Position numbers and translations under genes: made by a program. The notes beneath the pieces were generated by a model. That model did no database searches, was not told where the DNA came from, and saw nothing but the letters and a program-made list of their open reading frames with translations. From Sinomicrobium kalidii (GTDB lineage Bacteria > Bacteroidota > Bacteroidia > Flavobacteriales > Flavobacteriaceae): a stretch of DNA of 64,000 nucleotides. Shown here in pieces: positions 7,742-18,700 of the stretch (positions are counted from its first letter, which is position 1; every line of letters starts with the position of its first letter). The stretch covers positions 62,001-126,000 of the forward strand of contig NZ_CP089211.1 in assembly GCF_021183825.1 (NCBI RefSeq), given 5' to 3'.

Positions 7742-9967
7742 ATGAATCGCCAGCTCCAGAAATTCTTAGAAAGTACCGATTTTATCAGGGCCGTTAAAGT
7801 GGCCATAGCTGCTGCTACACCGGTTGTCCTGTTTTCTTATCTCAACCTCTTTAGTATCGGTTTTACCATAGCCCTGGGGGCGCTTTTTACATTTATCAGT
7901 GATATTCCCGGAAACCTGCGGCACAGGATCAACGGTATGCTGGCTTCCAACCTTATCGCTACGGGAAGTACCGTGCTCATAAGTCTTGCCACAATAAATA
8001 ACTGGATATTCTACCCTGTGCTTATTCTGCTGGTATTCTTCCTGTCCATGATAGCTGTCTACGGGCAGCGGGCCACCCTGGTTTCCTTTTCCGGCCTGCT
8101 CGCCATGTCCCTCTCCTTTAGTCACAGCTATACCGGGCCGGAACTTTTTGAACATGCCGGAATGATGATCGGCGGGGGGATATTCTACCTGTGCATTTCC
8201 ATGTTATTTTATTACATCAGGCCCTACCGGTATGCAGAACTCCAGATGGCCGAATGTACCCTGCTCACCTCCAGATACCTGAAACTCCGGGGCAGACTGT
8301 GGGACGGTAATGCGAACAGGGACAAGATCACCGAGAAACTGCTTACCCTCCAGATCGAACTCAACGATATCCATGAAAAACTCCGGGAAACCCTGATACG
8401 CAACCGGACCAAGGGCGGGTCTTCCAACCAGAACAGAAGATTGCTTATTGCCCATATAGAACTGGTGGAAATCCTGGAACTGGCCATGGCCACTTCTTTT
8501 GATCACGAAAAACTGCACCGTACCTTCAGTAAATATCCGTATGTGCTGAATGCTTACCAGCACCTGGCCTATAACCTGGCTGCTCTGCTGAACCGGTTAG
8601 GGCAAAGCGTGGAGAAAAGAAAAAAATACACTTCTGAACACCATCCGTACAAGGACCTGGAATCCTTTAAAAAAGCCATCGCCCGCTACGAAGAAGAAAC
8701 CAACGCTTCAGGCGCCCCGACTACGGAGGAAGTCCTCGTGCTGACCAATATGTTCAACTACGTGGAAAAACAGGCCGAAAAAATAAAGGTGGTGGAATAT
8801 ACCTTTACCCATGCCGTAAATCAGAAAGACCTGAAACGCAAGGACAAAGACCTGGAAAAGCTCCTTACACCGCTTCATTATTCACCTATTATCCTGACAC
8901 AAAACCTCAGTTTTTCATCCACAATATTCCGTCATTCCCTGCGGCTTACCCTCACCGTACTCGTCGGCTTTCTGATAGGCAGTGTATTGCCCATACAAAA
9001 CACTTACTGGATACTGCTTACCATAGTGGTGATCATGCGTCCGGGATACGGGCTCACCAAACAGCGTTCCTTTCACCGTACCATCGGAACCCTGGCCGGA
9101 GGCGTTATTGCCTTCGGTGTCATTTCCGTAGTACACAACAGTACCGTACTGGGTATTTTTGCCATGACCTGCATGGTACTCGGCTTTTCCTTTACCCAGC
9201 GGAACTATCCCATTGCAGCCACTTTTATCACCCTGTATGTGATCTTTGTTTACGGTATGCTTGCCCCTGATATCCGGGATGTGATCCTTTTCCGCATTAC
9301 AGATACGCTCATCGGTACGGCCCTTGCCTTTACGGCCAATCATTTTCTGTGGCCTTCCTGGGAATTCCTGAACCTGCCCACTTTCCTGGAAAATTCGATC
9401 AAAGCCACCCGGGATTATATCCGGGAGATCTCCACATTCTATAACCGAAAAGGGGAAGTCCCCCTCTCCTATCGCCTGGCACGAAAACACGCCTTCATTG
9501 AAATAGGCAACCTCATGGCTTCCTTTCAACGTATGACACAGGAACCCAAATCAAGACGAAAACAGCTGGGGCAATTTTACGCCATTGTAGTACTCAACCA
9601 TACGTTGTTGTCTTCCGCCGCCTCCCTGGGCACCTTTATTCAATCGCGGAAAACAACAAAGGCTTCCGATGCATTTAACGCTATAAGCCGTGCCATTATC
9701 AAAAACCTGGACAATGCCATGCAGCTTCTCAGTGAAGAGCAACAGAAAATTCCCGTAAATACGGAAGCGAGGGAAGAACTGAACCTCCGTTTTACCGAAC
9801 TGAAAAAAATACGCGAAAAGGAAATACGGAACTCCAACGGTGCATATGACGACAACTTCAAATCGAAAATGGAAGAAGGCCAACTGATCATCGAACATCT
9901 GATAGGGCTCACCAATCTTTCCGAAAATATTGCAAAGGCCATTCGGGACATTCAAAACAACCGATAA
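7742..9967 (+). CDS. FUSC/YccS-family inner-membrane protein
   Basis: The protein has 741 residues from the ATG at 7742. It has two membrane blocks, each of several hydrophobic helices (about residues 20-165 and 395-525), separated by a soluble helical region with many charged residues. A second soluble helical tail follows. This duplicated layout is that of the YccS/FUSC family, related to aromatic-acid efflux subunits such as AaeB. The signature-like stretch WILLTIVVIMRPGYGLTK opens the second block and matches the family motif. The substrate is unknown; no membrane-fusion partner lies nearby. Confidence 0.88.
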   Translation: MNRQLQKFLESTDFIRAVKVAIAAATPVVLFSYLNLFSIGFTIALGALFTFISDIPGNLRHRINGMLASNLIATGSTVLISLATINNWIFYPVLILLVFFLSMIAVYGQRATLVSFSGLLAMSLSFSHSYTGPELFEHAGMMIGGGIFYLCISMLFYYIRPYRYAELQMAECTLLTSRYLKLRGRLWDGNANRDKITEKLLTLQIELNDIHEKLRETLIRNRTKGGSSNQNRRLLIAHIELVEILELAMATSFDHEKLHRTFSKYPYVLNAYQHLAYNLAALLNRLGQSVEKRKKYTSEHHPYKDLESFKKAIARYEEETNASGAPTTEEVLVLTNMFNYVEKQAEKIKVVEYTFTHAVNQKDLKRKDKDLEKLLTPLHYSPIILTQNLSFSSTIFRHSLRLTLTVLVGFLIGSVLPIQNTYWILLTIVVIMRPGYGLTKQRSFHRTIGTLAGGVIAFGVISVVHNSTVLGIFAMTCMVLGFSFTQRNYPIAATFITLYVIFVYGMLAPDIRDVILFRITDTLIGTALAFTANHFLWPSWEFLNLPTFLENSIKATRDYIREISTFYNRKGEVPLSYRLARKHAFIEIGNLMASFQRMTQEPKSRRKQLGQFYAIVVLNHTLLSSAASLGTFIQSRKTTKASDAFNAISRAIIKNLDNAMQLLSEEQQKIPVNTEAREELNLRFTELKKIREKEIRNSNGAYDDNFKSKMEEGQLIIEHLIGLTNLSENIAKAIRDIQNNR

Positions 9968-10075
9968 ACGAACCCTTCGCACAACAATAAAACGTTTTTA
10001 TTTCCGCACATCATTCAAAAGGCATTCCAAAACCGAGTATTTCCTTAAATTTATAGCTAAACAAAAAAATATTAT

Positions 10076-12082
10076 ATGCATCAGACCACTACCCTAACCT
10101 TGCCGTTTCTCTTTTGTCTTCTCTTTTCATTTTTTACGTCTGCACAGGAACACCGGAAACAATCGGTTACCGATAGCCTCAGGAATGAACTTCAAAAAGC
10201 TACCTCCGACAGCTCCAGGGCGGTGCTCAGCATGCGCATTGCCAACAGGCTCCCGGCGGGTGACAGCATTCAGGCCAAAGATTATTTTCGCAAAGCATTA
10301 GCACTTACCGATAAGGAAAAGCAGCCTGTACTGACATCCAGGATCTATGCCAACACGGGCAGGCTCTATTACAATCTGTACCGGTTTGAAGAGGCCCAAA
10401 AGTACATGGATTCTGCCCAAAATGCCCTGGCAAGGGATACCTCCCTGTCCGCACGAAAGATGCGGGCCCATATTCAGCTAAATGTCGCAGCCCTTTACGG
10501 GGTGAACGGGGACATCCGGGAGCAACAGGAGCAATACATCCAGCTCATTCCCGTATTTACCGAACTGAAAGATACGGCCAACCTGGCCCTCACCTACAGG
10601 AACCTCGGGGTTATATTCTCCAACAAAACCCAGTACCAAAAAGCCCTGGAATACTACAAAAAAGCACTTGACACTTATGATGAATCGGATAAAAACCGGT
10701 ACTATTCCGGCACGAGACACCTGGATATTGCCATGTGCCTGAATGATATGGACAGCCTGCAGCAGATGGATGACTACCTGAAGGAAGCCGAGAACATCCT
10801 GGAATCGAGCGGGGATACCGTAGACCAGATGTCGCAACTGTATTACCTCAAAGGAGAACTGGCCTTTAAGAAAGAAGACTACAATACTGCTGAAAAAATG
10901 TACCGGACCAGCCTGGACATTGCCAACGGTTTTAAAAATTTTCATTACATGTCCAACGCCCTTATCGGCCTGGCCGATGTGTATAAAACACAGAAAAAAT
11001 ACAATAAAGCCCTGGCTGCCGCCGAAAGAAACTATCGCCTGGGGGCCGATATTCAGGATTTTCACTTTCAGTTACTGGGCCTGGAAATGCTCGGTGACCT
11101 GGAGTTTGAACTCAATCATTATCCGGAATCGTACCACTACCTCAAGGAATACATCAGGGTTTCGGACAGCCTTAACGAGGTGGAACTCACTAAAAACATG
11201 CACCGGCTGGACAAACAATACGAAACCGCCCGGAAAGAAAAACAAATTGCCCGACTGGAATTTGAAAAGGAAACCGCAGAACTCAAACTGGTGAGAAACC
11301 GGCTCGGCATATGGCTGCTCCTCATTACAATAGCCGCTCTTATGCTGATCACCGTTCTGTATTACCTGTACTACAGAAAAGGGAAAAGGCTTATTACACA
11401 GCAAAAAAAAGTACATCAATTGGAGCTGGATACCATGGGACAGGAACACAAAATATCCCTGCTGTCCGCTACCATAAACGGGGAAGAACACGAACGGAGC
11501 AGAATAGCCAAAGACCTTCACGACGGCCTGGGCGGATTGCTTTCGGGAATAAAACTGTCTCTGTCCAATTCCCTGACCGAAATACGGGAAACACCGGCAA
11601 AGAAAGCAGTTTCCGAGGCTGTAAGGCACATCGACGAAGCGGTGGACGAACTGCGTTCCATAGCCCGGAGCCTTATGCCACAGGTATTGCATATACAGGG
11701 ACTGGGAGAGGCGGTAAAGCAATTTTGCAGCAGGATATCCCAGCCGGGAATTTCAGTGACCTGCCAGGTGATAAATGTAGACAGGGACATTCCGGAGGAA
11801 AAACAGATCACGGTTTACAGAATAGTCCAGGAGCTCGTAAACAATGCCGTAAAACACGCCGAAGCATCTCACATCCTGGTACAGTTGCAACAACGAAAAG
11901 ACAAACTGTTCCTTACCGTGGAAGACAACGGAAAAGGGTTTGATCCCGACAAGTCCGTAAACTCCAGGGGATTGGGGCTTTCCAATATAAAAGCCCGGGC
12001 AGAGTTGCTGGAAGGTGATATGGATATCGATTCCACACCGGGGATGGGTACCTCGGTAAGTCTGCAATGTCAGGTGAGGTAA
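10076..12082 (+). CDS. Sensor histidine kinase with TPR sensor region (HisKA_3 type), orphan
   Basis: The protein has 668 residues. A signal peptide (1-23) is followed by tetratricopeptide-like helices (about 60-370), a coiled segment, one membrane helix (about 410-432) and a NarL-type dimerisation domain with H482 in RIAKDLHDGLGG. The ATPase domain carries QELVNNAVKHA, DNGKGFD and GLGLSN. Kinases of this class pair with LuxR-type regulators, but none is adjacent; the LytTR regulator at 20.4 kb belongs to a different pairing class. The periplasmic TPR region suggests sensing of a protein or peptide, by inference. The stop lies 4 bases from that of the convergent gene. Confidence 0.9.
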   Translation: MHQTTTLTLPFLFCLLFSFFTSAQEHRKQSVTDSLRNELQKATSDSSRAVLSMRIANRLPAGDSIQAKDYFRKALALTDKEKQPVLTSRIYANTGRLYYNLYRFEEAQKYMDSAQNALARDTSLSARKMRAHIQLNVAALYGVNGDIREQQEQYIQLIPVFTELKDTANLALTYRNLGVIFSNKTQYQKALEYYKKALDTYDESDKNRYYSGTRHLDIAMCLNDMDSLQQMDDYLKEAENILESSGDTVDQMSQLYYLKGELAFKKEDYNTAEKMYRTSLDIANGFKNFHYMSNALIGLADVYKTQKKYNKALAAAERNYRLGADIQDFHFQLLGLEMLGDLEFELNHYPESYHYLKEYIRVSDSLNEVELTKNMHRLDKQYETARKEKQIARLEFEKETAELKLVRNRLGIWLLLITIAALMLITVLYYLYYRKGKRLITQQKKVHQLELDTMGQEHKISLLSATINGEEHERSRIAKDLHDGLGGLLSGIKLSLSNSLTEIRETPAKKAVSEAVRHIDEAVDELRSIARSLMPQVLHIQGLGEAVKQFCSRISQPGISVTCQVINVDRDIPEEKQITVYRIVQELVNNAVKHAEASHILVQLQQRKDKLFLTVEDNGKGFDPDKSVNSRGLGLSNIKARAELLEGDMDIDSTPGMGTSVSLQCQVR

Positions 12083-12086
12083 AATA

Positions 12087-12680
12087 TCAGCTTACAGGTA
12101 TTTTGTTTATTTTCTGATACAGGGAATTCCGGAAAATATTAAACATCAGGGGAAGGCATAGCAGTGATGAAAGTGCCGTTAATACATAACCCGCTATACC
12201 GAACACCAGCGATATTTTATAGACCGTAGCGGAGACTTCTTCCCTGGACCTCAGGTAGGCGATGCCCAGAAACAGGGTAAGGAACAGGGCACAAATAAAA
12301 AAGGCCATACTCAACCACGCTTTATCCTGTGAAGATGCAATAAAGAAAACCAGCAGGGCGTAAACGACATAGAGTACAATACCCAGCCCCCATTGCGGTT
12401 CGGAATAGAGCCCGTGTTTCTTCAGCAATCCCAGGAAAAAAGTACACTGGTCTTCATCCAGTTTGTTCAGGCGTACAAAACCCTTGTTTCCGGCCTGACG
12501 AAAAAACCATTTCCCGTTGATCTCCAGTTGCAGGGAATTGACCTTTTCGTTATAAGTCTCCTGTTTTCTATTCCCTTTTTTCCATACGGCGGTAATATCC
12601 CATCCTTCAGCACGGAGGTCTTCTGTTAAAACCTGTAATGTGGCACCGTCAAACCGGTATACTTTAAACTGATCGTACAT
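12087..12680 (-). CDS. Hypothetical membrane protein
   Basis: The protein has 197 residues from the ATG at 12678-12680. This start is chosen because a TATCTTTG promoter element lies 17 bases upstream, inside a longer possible frame. The N-terminal 115 residues are soluble and polar (MYDQFKVYRFDGATLQVL). Then come three to four membrane helices (GLGIVLYVVYALLVFF, AWLSMAFFICALFLTLF, LVFGIAGYVLTAL). I do not recognise the family. It is convergent with the histidine kinase, so a shared role is not implied. Confidence 0.7.
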   Translation of the reverse strand: MYDQFKVYRFDGATLQVLTEDLRAEGWDITAVWKKGNRKQETYNEKVNSLQLEINGKWFFRQAGNKGFVRLNKLDEDQCTFFLGLLKKHGLYSEPQWGLGIVLYVVYALLVFFIASSQDKAWLSMAFFICALFLTLFLGIAYLRSREEVSATVYKISLVFGIAGYVLTALSSLLCLPLMFNIFRNSLYQKINKIPVS

Positions 12681-12697
12681 CGTTTTTATATTTCGGC

Positions 12698-12705
12698 CAA
12701 AGATA
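12698..12705 (-). promoter_or_regulatory. -7 element of the membrane protein gene
   Basis: On the minus strand it reads TATCTTTG, a full match to TAnnTTTG, and it fixes the downstream ATG at 12680 as the start. Confidence 0.6.
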
Positions 12706-12801
12706 AACACCTGCCGCCAACCTGCAAATCCCCGAAAACAGTTATTTATCCGGTAAAACAAACATCGTATATTTACCGGCAGAACTTATTTCTGTTTTCT
12801 C

Positions 12802-13083
12802 ATGAAAGGGACTTCGCTGGAAAAAAATAAAAAAGCCAGGCTCCTGGCCAATCTTTCATTACTGTGTAGCGGGATATCCATCGCGGGCCTTCTCTTTTTC
12901 TTTTCTGAACAATCCTATACCATGGCTATCGTACTGGGAAGCGTGGGGATCATCCTTTCCATAGGAAGCACAATAACCCTGTCCACATCCCGCGGAATAA
13001 TAGCAGGGCTTATTGCCTTTTTTCTTGTTACCGGGCTTGGTATTCTACTCTATGCCCTGAGCAACATGTGTGTAATATGCTGA
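12802..13083 (+). CDS. Small three-helix membrane protein
   Basis: The protein has 93 residues. After a short basic head (MKGTSLEKNKKARLL) come three hydrophobic helices: SLLCSGISIAGLLFF, AIVLGSVGIILSIGS and GLIAFFLVTGLGILL. It ends in NMCVIC. There are no recognisable domains. It is divergent from the preceding membrane protein gene. It is probably real because of the clean hydrophobic pattern and an ATG start, but the function is unknown. Confidence 0.6.
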   Translation: MKGTSLEKNKKARLLANLSLLCSGISIAGLLFFFSEQSYTMAIVLGSVGIILSIGSTITLSTSRGIIAGLIAFFLVTGLGILLYALSNMCVIC

Positions 13084-13143
13084 TACAGAACAACTCTGTA
13101 AAAATCCCTGATTTCCGGGATTTCCGGGTGGGGATAACCACTG

Positions 13144-13151
13144 TATATTTG
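13144..13151 (+). promoter_or_regulatory. -7 element of a candidate small RNA
   Basis: TATATTTG matches TAnnTTTG and lies in a gap with no gene downstream on this strand. The 15 bases 13142-13156 are identical to those of the icd promoter at 52456-52470, which supports it being a working promoter. Confidence 0.5.
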
Positions 13152-13157
13152 CTGTCA

Positions 13158-13307
13158 CAATACCGGTCGTACGGATAAAGAGGGGATAAATAATTTTATC
13201 CGTACAATGGTAAATCAGTAAGTTTGGGGTGATGAAATAGCCATAAATAAGTAAACTGAATAATTAGAGAGAATTCAGGTTGCTTCATGGCTATTTCTCT
13301 TTTTATT
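13158..13307 (+). ncRNA. Candidate small RNA in the 500-base gap before hisS
   Basis: No reading frame explains 13084-13586. After the TATATTTG element a perfect 11-bp stem pairs 13169-13179 (GTACGGATAAA) with 13195-13205. A second perfect 11-bp stem pairs 13234-13244 (GAAATAGCCAT) with 13287-13297; it encloses an inner CTGAAT/ATTCAG stem and is followed by a T-rich tract (CTCTTTTTATT). The promoter, two strong stems and T-tail together suggest an RNA of about 150 nt. No Rfam family is recognised. The rest of the gap, 13308-13586, shows nothing. Confidence 0.45.
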
Positions 13308-13586
13308 CTTTCCCGTGAAGTTATTCTCCGGATGGTTTTTTAGGATCAGGATCAAAGATCGTTGGGGTTTTAATTTATTGCAAGTTTCCGGTTTCCTGCC
13401 TTCCTTCATTTACGAAAACCAAACCACGCTGTACTGAAAGATACAGCGATTTTGACAGCCAATGAGTTGCACTTTAATTACTGGTTTTCAGGTTATTCAT
13501 TGACCAGACCATCCATCACGCATGAACTCAATGGCTTAACCTGTGTCTGCACCCCAGCAATACCACTTTTATACCGGACCCGTTTT

Positions 13587-14960
13587 TTAAACAGCAGCCA
13601 ATTCCCTGATAAGTTCTTCAAGGGAGACCGATTGTTGTACTCCGGTCTGCATGTTCTTCAGCGTGTATCGCCCTTTCTCCATTTCATCCTCCCCTACCAA
13701 TACGGTAAACGGGATATTCCGTTTATCGGCATACTGCATCTGTTTTTTCATCTTGGCCTTGTCGGGATAGAGCTCTACTTTTATCCCGGTTTCCCGTAGT
13801 GTTTTTATGGCTTTCACGCTATAATAAGCCTCTGCTTCGCCAAAATTAATGAACAGCGCCTTTGAGGAAGACGTTACGGTCTCGGGGAAAAGCCCGAGTT
13901 CTTCCAAAACGAGGTAAATACGATCCAGGCCGAAAGAAATGCCCACACCGCTTATCCCCTTGAGGCCGAATATCCCGGTAAGATCATCATAACGTCCCCC
14001 GCCTCCTATGGAGCCCATGGCCACACCGGGAGCAGCTACTTCAAAAATGGCCCCGGTGTAATAGTTAAGTCCGCGTGCCAGGGTTACGTCCAGGTCGAGA
14101 ACGGCAGATTGCAATCCGGTCGCTTCTATGGTATTACAGATAAAGCGTAATTCTTCCACCCCTTTTGTACCTTCCTCCGATGTACCGAGAAGTTCGGAAA
14201 GCCGGTTCAGTTTTTCACCCGCCGTTCCTTCAAACCGGAACAAGGGCTGTACTTTGGCTATGGCATTTTCGGAAATTCCCTTTTCGAGCATCTCCTTTTT
14301 CACTCCCTCTTCACCTATCTTATCCAGTTTGTCGAGCGCCACGGTAAAATCGATCAGTTTATCACCGGCTCCTATCACCTCCGCAATGCCGGAAAGCACT
14401 TTCCGGTTATTTAACTTTATGGTCACCCCGTTCAGTCCGAGAGCGGCAAAAACCGTGTCGTACAACTGTACAAATTCCACTTCCTGCCAGAGTGACTGTG
14501 AGCCCACCACATCGGCATCGCACTGGTAGAACTCGCGAAAACGCCCTTTCTGGGGCCTGTCGGCCCGCCATACCGGTTGTATCTGATAGCGTTTAAAAGG
14601 GAAGTCTATCTCGTTTTGATGTTGCACAACATACCGGGCAAAGGGAACGGTAAGATCGTACCGGAGTGCTTTTTCAGATATTTTCCCGGTAAGTTTCGCA
14701 CTGTCCTTACTGTTGTACAATGTGTCATCCACCTTGCGCAGAAAATCTCCGGAGTTGAGTATTTTAAAAATAAGCCGGTCGCCTTCTTCACCGTATTTCC
14801 CCAACAGGGTCGAGGAATTCTCAAAACTGGGGGTTTCAATGGGCTGGAAACCGAACAATTCAAAATGTTTTCGTATGATTGCAATGATATAATTTCTCTT
14901 GGCCACTTCCGCGGGAGAAAAATCGCGGGTTCCTTTGGGTATACCTGGTTTTTGCGCCAT
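13587..14960 (-). CDS. hisS: Histidine-tRNA ligase
   Basis: A class II aminoacyl-tRNA synthetase of 457 residues that charges tRNA-His. The N-terminus has GTRDFSP. Motif 2 is [17 protein letters not shown], the His-specific loop is [10 protein letters not shown], and GGGGRYDDL and [10 protein letters not shown] (motif 3) are present. The C-terminal anticodon-binding domain covers about the last 95 residues. Length is normal for the bacteroidal form. The start ATG reads [14 protein letters not shown], in line with the family. Confidence 0.97.
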   Translation of the reverse strand: MAQKPGIPKGTRDFSPAEVAKRNYIIAIIRKHFELFGFQPIETPSFENSSTLLGKYGEEGDRLIFKILNSGDFLRKVDDTLYNSKDSAKLTGKISEKALRYDLTVPFARYVVQHQNEIDFPFKRYQIQPVWRADRPQKGRFREFYQCDADVVGSQSLWQEVEFVQLYDTVFAALGLNGVTIKLNNRKVLSGIAEVIGAGDKLIDFTVALDKLDKIGEEGVKKEMLEKGISENAIAKVQPLFRFEGTAGEKLNRLSELLGTSEEGTKGVEELRFICNTIEATGLQSAVLDLDVTLARGLNYYTGAIFEVAAPGVAMGSIGGGGRYDDLTGIFGLKGISGVGISFGLDRIYLVLEELGLFPETVTSSSKALFINFGEAEAYYSVKAIKTLRETGIKVELYPDKAKMKKQMQYADKRNIPFTVLVGEDEMEKGRYTLKNMQTGVQQSVSLEELIRELAAV

Positions 14961-15195
14961 CGGGGAATTGTAATTTCTGTTTTCTTTATTGGTTTCGAAA
15001 AGCGTTAATACTATGCTTTTTAGTGCATGTAGTGCTTTGGTCTTGTTTATCCTGATACTGTCATTTTTTCACCATAAGGATAAACCGTAATTTTTAAATA
15101 CGCACAAATATCTTAATTTTTGACCATATGGAAGCGCCTCCGAAGGCAAAGTTTATCCATAACGCAGAAGTTTTCCCGCTTTATCCTTTTCGGGA

Positions 15196-15672
15196 CTATT
15201 CTTCTTTCAATATTTCGTCAAACCAGCGATACAACTCCCCTTTGGTTATTACCCCGCCTTTTTCTATGAGTTCAAACTTATCACGGTTTTTATCATCAGA
15301 ATATGCCTTGGCCGCAGTTACAATTTCTACCATATCGGTCATAAAATGCTTCTTGAACCAGCCAAAGCCCTCTTCGGTCGTAAGGTCAATATCCGGGTTG
15401 AGTATTCGTATACCGATGAGTTTCATCTCTTTTTCGGTCAGGTAAAAGAGGTGCATCTGCCGGGCCGATATGTTCTCAAGATATGTTACCTTTCTGAGTA
15501 CACCTTCCCAGATCAGGTCACTGAACACATCGAGTTCCTCTTCCGCAGTTTCGGGTTTTTCCCGTTTTAATTTCTCCCACTCTTCAGCAGTGATGGATTG
15601 TGTAGCCAGAAAATTGATAAATTCCCGGTGCAATTCTTCCAGTTGTTCTTTTGTAAGTCGCCTGTATTTCAT
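15196..15672 (-). CDS. Conserved hypothetical protein, possibly DUF6495
   Basis: A soluble, acidic, mostly helical protein of 158 residues that begins MKYRRLTKEQLEELHREF. From memory it resembles the flavobacterial family DUF6495; no catalytic motif is apparent. Notable stretches are QSITAEEWEKLKREKPETA and GELYRWFDEIL at the C-terminus. It is transcribed in the same direction as hisS, 235 bases upstream of it, with a terminator for the next upstream gene in between. The function is unknown. Confidence 0.75.
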   Translation of the reverse strand: MKYRRLTKEQLEELHREFINFLATQSITAEEWEKLKREKPETAEEELDVFSDLIWEGVLRKVTYLENISARQMHLFYLTEKEMKLIGIRILNPDIDLTTEEGFGWFKKHFMTDMVEIVTAAKAYSDDKNRDKFELIEKGGVITKGELYRWFDEILKEE

Positions 15673-15697
15673 ATTTACCTCATTAACCTTATCTCAA

Positions 15698-15734
15698 TAA
15701 AAAACCGTTTTTGCCCGGACCGGGCAAAAACGGT
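15698..15734 (-). terminator. Rho-independent terminator of the Oar-like receptor gene
   Basis: A perfect 15-bp inverted repeat pairs 15704-15718 (ACCGTTTTTGCCCGG) with 15720-15734 and is followed on the minus strand by a TTTTTT tract. It lies 27 bases after the receptor stop codon. Confidence 0.85.
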
Positions 15735-15760
15735 GCAAATTTCACAATTTTCGTTCAGAA

Positions 15761-18700
15761 TTAAAAGCTGTAACGCAAACCAAATTGTATCTGCCATCTC
15801 GATTGCAGATCACTGAGATACACAAAGGTATTGGTCTGGTCCGGATTAAAAGTGTACACCGGGGTATTATTTTCGTCTACCACAACCCCGATCGGCTGCG
15901 TATTGGTCACCGTCTGTACCAGTCCCCAATCGGAATTTATAAAGTTGCCCAGGTTCAGGATATCTACACTAAACTGAACGGTATTCACCTTATCTTCGGA
16001 TACTTTAATATTATAATCCTGTAAAAATTTAAAATCCCATCGCCCCCTCCAGGGCGCTATGGCTCCGTACCTCTCTGCATATTGTCCCCTGCGACTCTTT
16101 AAATAATCGTCCTGACTGATGTAATTTTCCAGGGCCTCGGCCTGTCCCGGGCCTGTAAAATTCATTGCATTGATCTCCGAAGCGGTAGGTACATAGATAA
16201 GGTCGTTCATGACCGAGCCGTCATTGTTAATATCGCCTCCGTAAGTATAGCTGAAACGACCTCCCTGTGCATATTCAAAAAAAGTGGAAATCGTGGTGGC
16301 CCATTTGTCATTGCCGTATTTCCACTGTTTGGAAGCTATGCCCACAAAGCGATGCTTGTCCCCGTACTTGGAATGTGCAAGTACATCATCATTGACGTTG
16401 TTCAGGGCGGGGTTAAAGGTAAAGGCATCTCCGGTGATCTCGGCTTCAATGGAATTTACGTCCCTGGAATCCATATAATTATACGCCAGGCTGGTATAAA
16501 GACCATGGTCAAAATTCTTCTGCAGGCGAAGCGAGGCATTAAAAACCCGTCCCTTATCCGAATTTGTGAGCACATAGGCCGCGTATTCTCCTTTGTCTGC
16601 GGTTCCGTAGATCATCCTTGGGTCTACACCATTCAGAGTGGCCGTAGGTGTTTTCAGTCCCCAGTTTTGCACGTGTACGGCATTAATGTCCTTGGTATAG
16701 GCAAGATCGGCCGTGACGATCAGTCCGTTCTCAAACCTGTAATCCATACCCAGGCTGCTCCTCCAAACCTGCGGAAATTTGAAATCGGGGTCGACGATCT
16801 GATAGAAAAACTGGTCCACCCCGCTTACCTGGTTTCCGATCCAGACAAAGGGAAGCCGCCCGGTAAAAACGCCTGTTCCTCCCCGTAGCTGCAGGGAATT
16901 ATCGTCGTTCACGTCCCAGTTAAACCCGAGCCGGGGCGACCATAACAGGTTGTCATTCGGCATTTTTGTGGAATCGAAAAAGACCTCTTCGCCTGTATCG
17001 GGATCGAAATAGGGTGTAGAAGGATCGTAAAACTGGCCGTTATCGGTATCTATATATTTTTGTACGAGCTCTGATGTATTAAAGTACAAGGGCTTATCGA
17101 CACGAACGCCATAAGTGAGTTTAAAGTCTTCCGTAATGTTCCATTCGTCCTGAAGGTAAAAGGCCAGTTGCCCCACATTGACCTCTGAAAGGTTCCATCC
17201 GCCGTCATTACCGTCACCTGCCGCGTTTTTTGTTTCAAAGGTGGCAATGGCATTATCAAATGCTTCCTGATAATCGGCAGCGTTAAAATCGTTAATGTCC
17301 ACACTGCCAAAAATATCAAAGCCGTATCCCGTAAGGTTAAAGGAATTCTTGAACATAAATTTTTCAAAAGAAATCCCTGCGGTATAGGTGTGGTCCCCTC
17401 TAAAATAATTGAGATTATTTGTGGCCTGGAACACCTTCTGGTCCAGTTTGTTGTTTATCGAAAAAGGTTCGTGCCCCGCAATGATATAGGGCGAACCGTC
17501 CTTGGTGATATTGATCACCGGTGCCGGTGTGGAAAACGGGTCCCTGAAATCATTGAAATGGGTATACCCCACCTGTAATTTGTTGGTGATATTGTCGGTG
17601 AAATTGGAGTTCAGTTCTATCAGAAAGGACTGGATCTCATTGTTTATCCGGTATCCGGAGTTCCTGAACTGCAGTGTTGTGGCATCCGGTCCTCTCCTGC
17701 TTATGGCCGTAGGGTGTGCGGGCTTTTCCTTGGAAGCGTCGAGAAAATTGTAAATAAAGGCCAGGCGGTTCTTGTCGTTTATGTTCCAGTCAAGCTTGAA
17801 GATCCCTTTTACGGATTCGGTTTCGTGTATATACCCTTCGTAGGGACCCGTTTCATATCCCAGTGTTGCCAGGTCATCCGATACGGATATGAGGTCACTT
17901 TCCAGTACGCGCGACTCATTGATGGCCCCGGTACCCCGGTTGGCCACCCAGGCCGATCCCAGGTCTTCCCGCTGGTCCCTTTCAAAATTGGCAAAGAAGA
18001 ACAATTTGTTTTTTACTATCGGCCCGCCTATACTCGCTCCGTATTGTGCCTGGGTAAGTTTGGGCACAAAGATCTCTTCGCCTTTTACTTTACTCCCGGT
18101 GAGGTCCTGGTTTCGGTAAAACCCGTAAACAGTGCCGTGAAATTCATTGGTTCCGCTTTTGGTCACTGCATTGACAGAAGCTCCCGTAAAACCCGATTGG
18201 GTAACATCATAAGGTGCGGTGGCCACCTGTATCTGGTCAATGGCATCCAGCGAAATAGGCTGGGCATCGGTCTGTCCGCCCGGTGTGGCCGCATCCAGTC
18301 CGTAAGGATTGTTAAATATGGAACCGTCCAGCGAAAAATTATTGTACTGGTCGTTCCTTCCCCCGAACGATCCTCCGCTGGCCGAAGGTTCCATCCGGGT
18401 AAAGTCCTGGGCAGACCGGGTTATGGTCGGCAAGCGGGTCAGTTCCCGTCTTCCCACATTGGTTTCAGCACCTGTCCTTCCGCTGCCAAAAACTCCCGAC
18501 CTGCTTCCGGTAATGACCACTTCTTCGAGTTGCTGGCTGTCTTCGATCAATACAACATCAACTGTAATGGTCTTTCCCAGCTCCAGATAAACATCCGTAT
18601 ATTCCCGGGTCTGGAAACCGATATACGAAACAGTAACCGTATATGGCCCGCCAACCCTCATATTGAGCAGGTTAAAACGACCGTCAAAATTCGTGGCACC

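Noticed and set aside
13452..13799. Reading frame of 115 codons on the plus strand entering hisS
   Set aside because: It overlaps the 3' end of hisS on the other strand, has no domain pattern, and follows the codon shadow of hisS.
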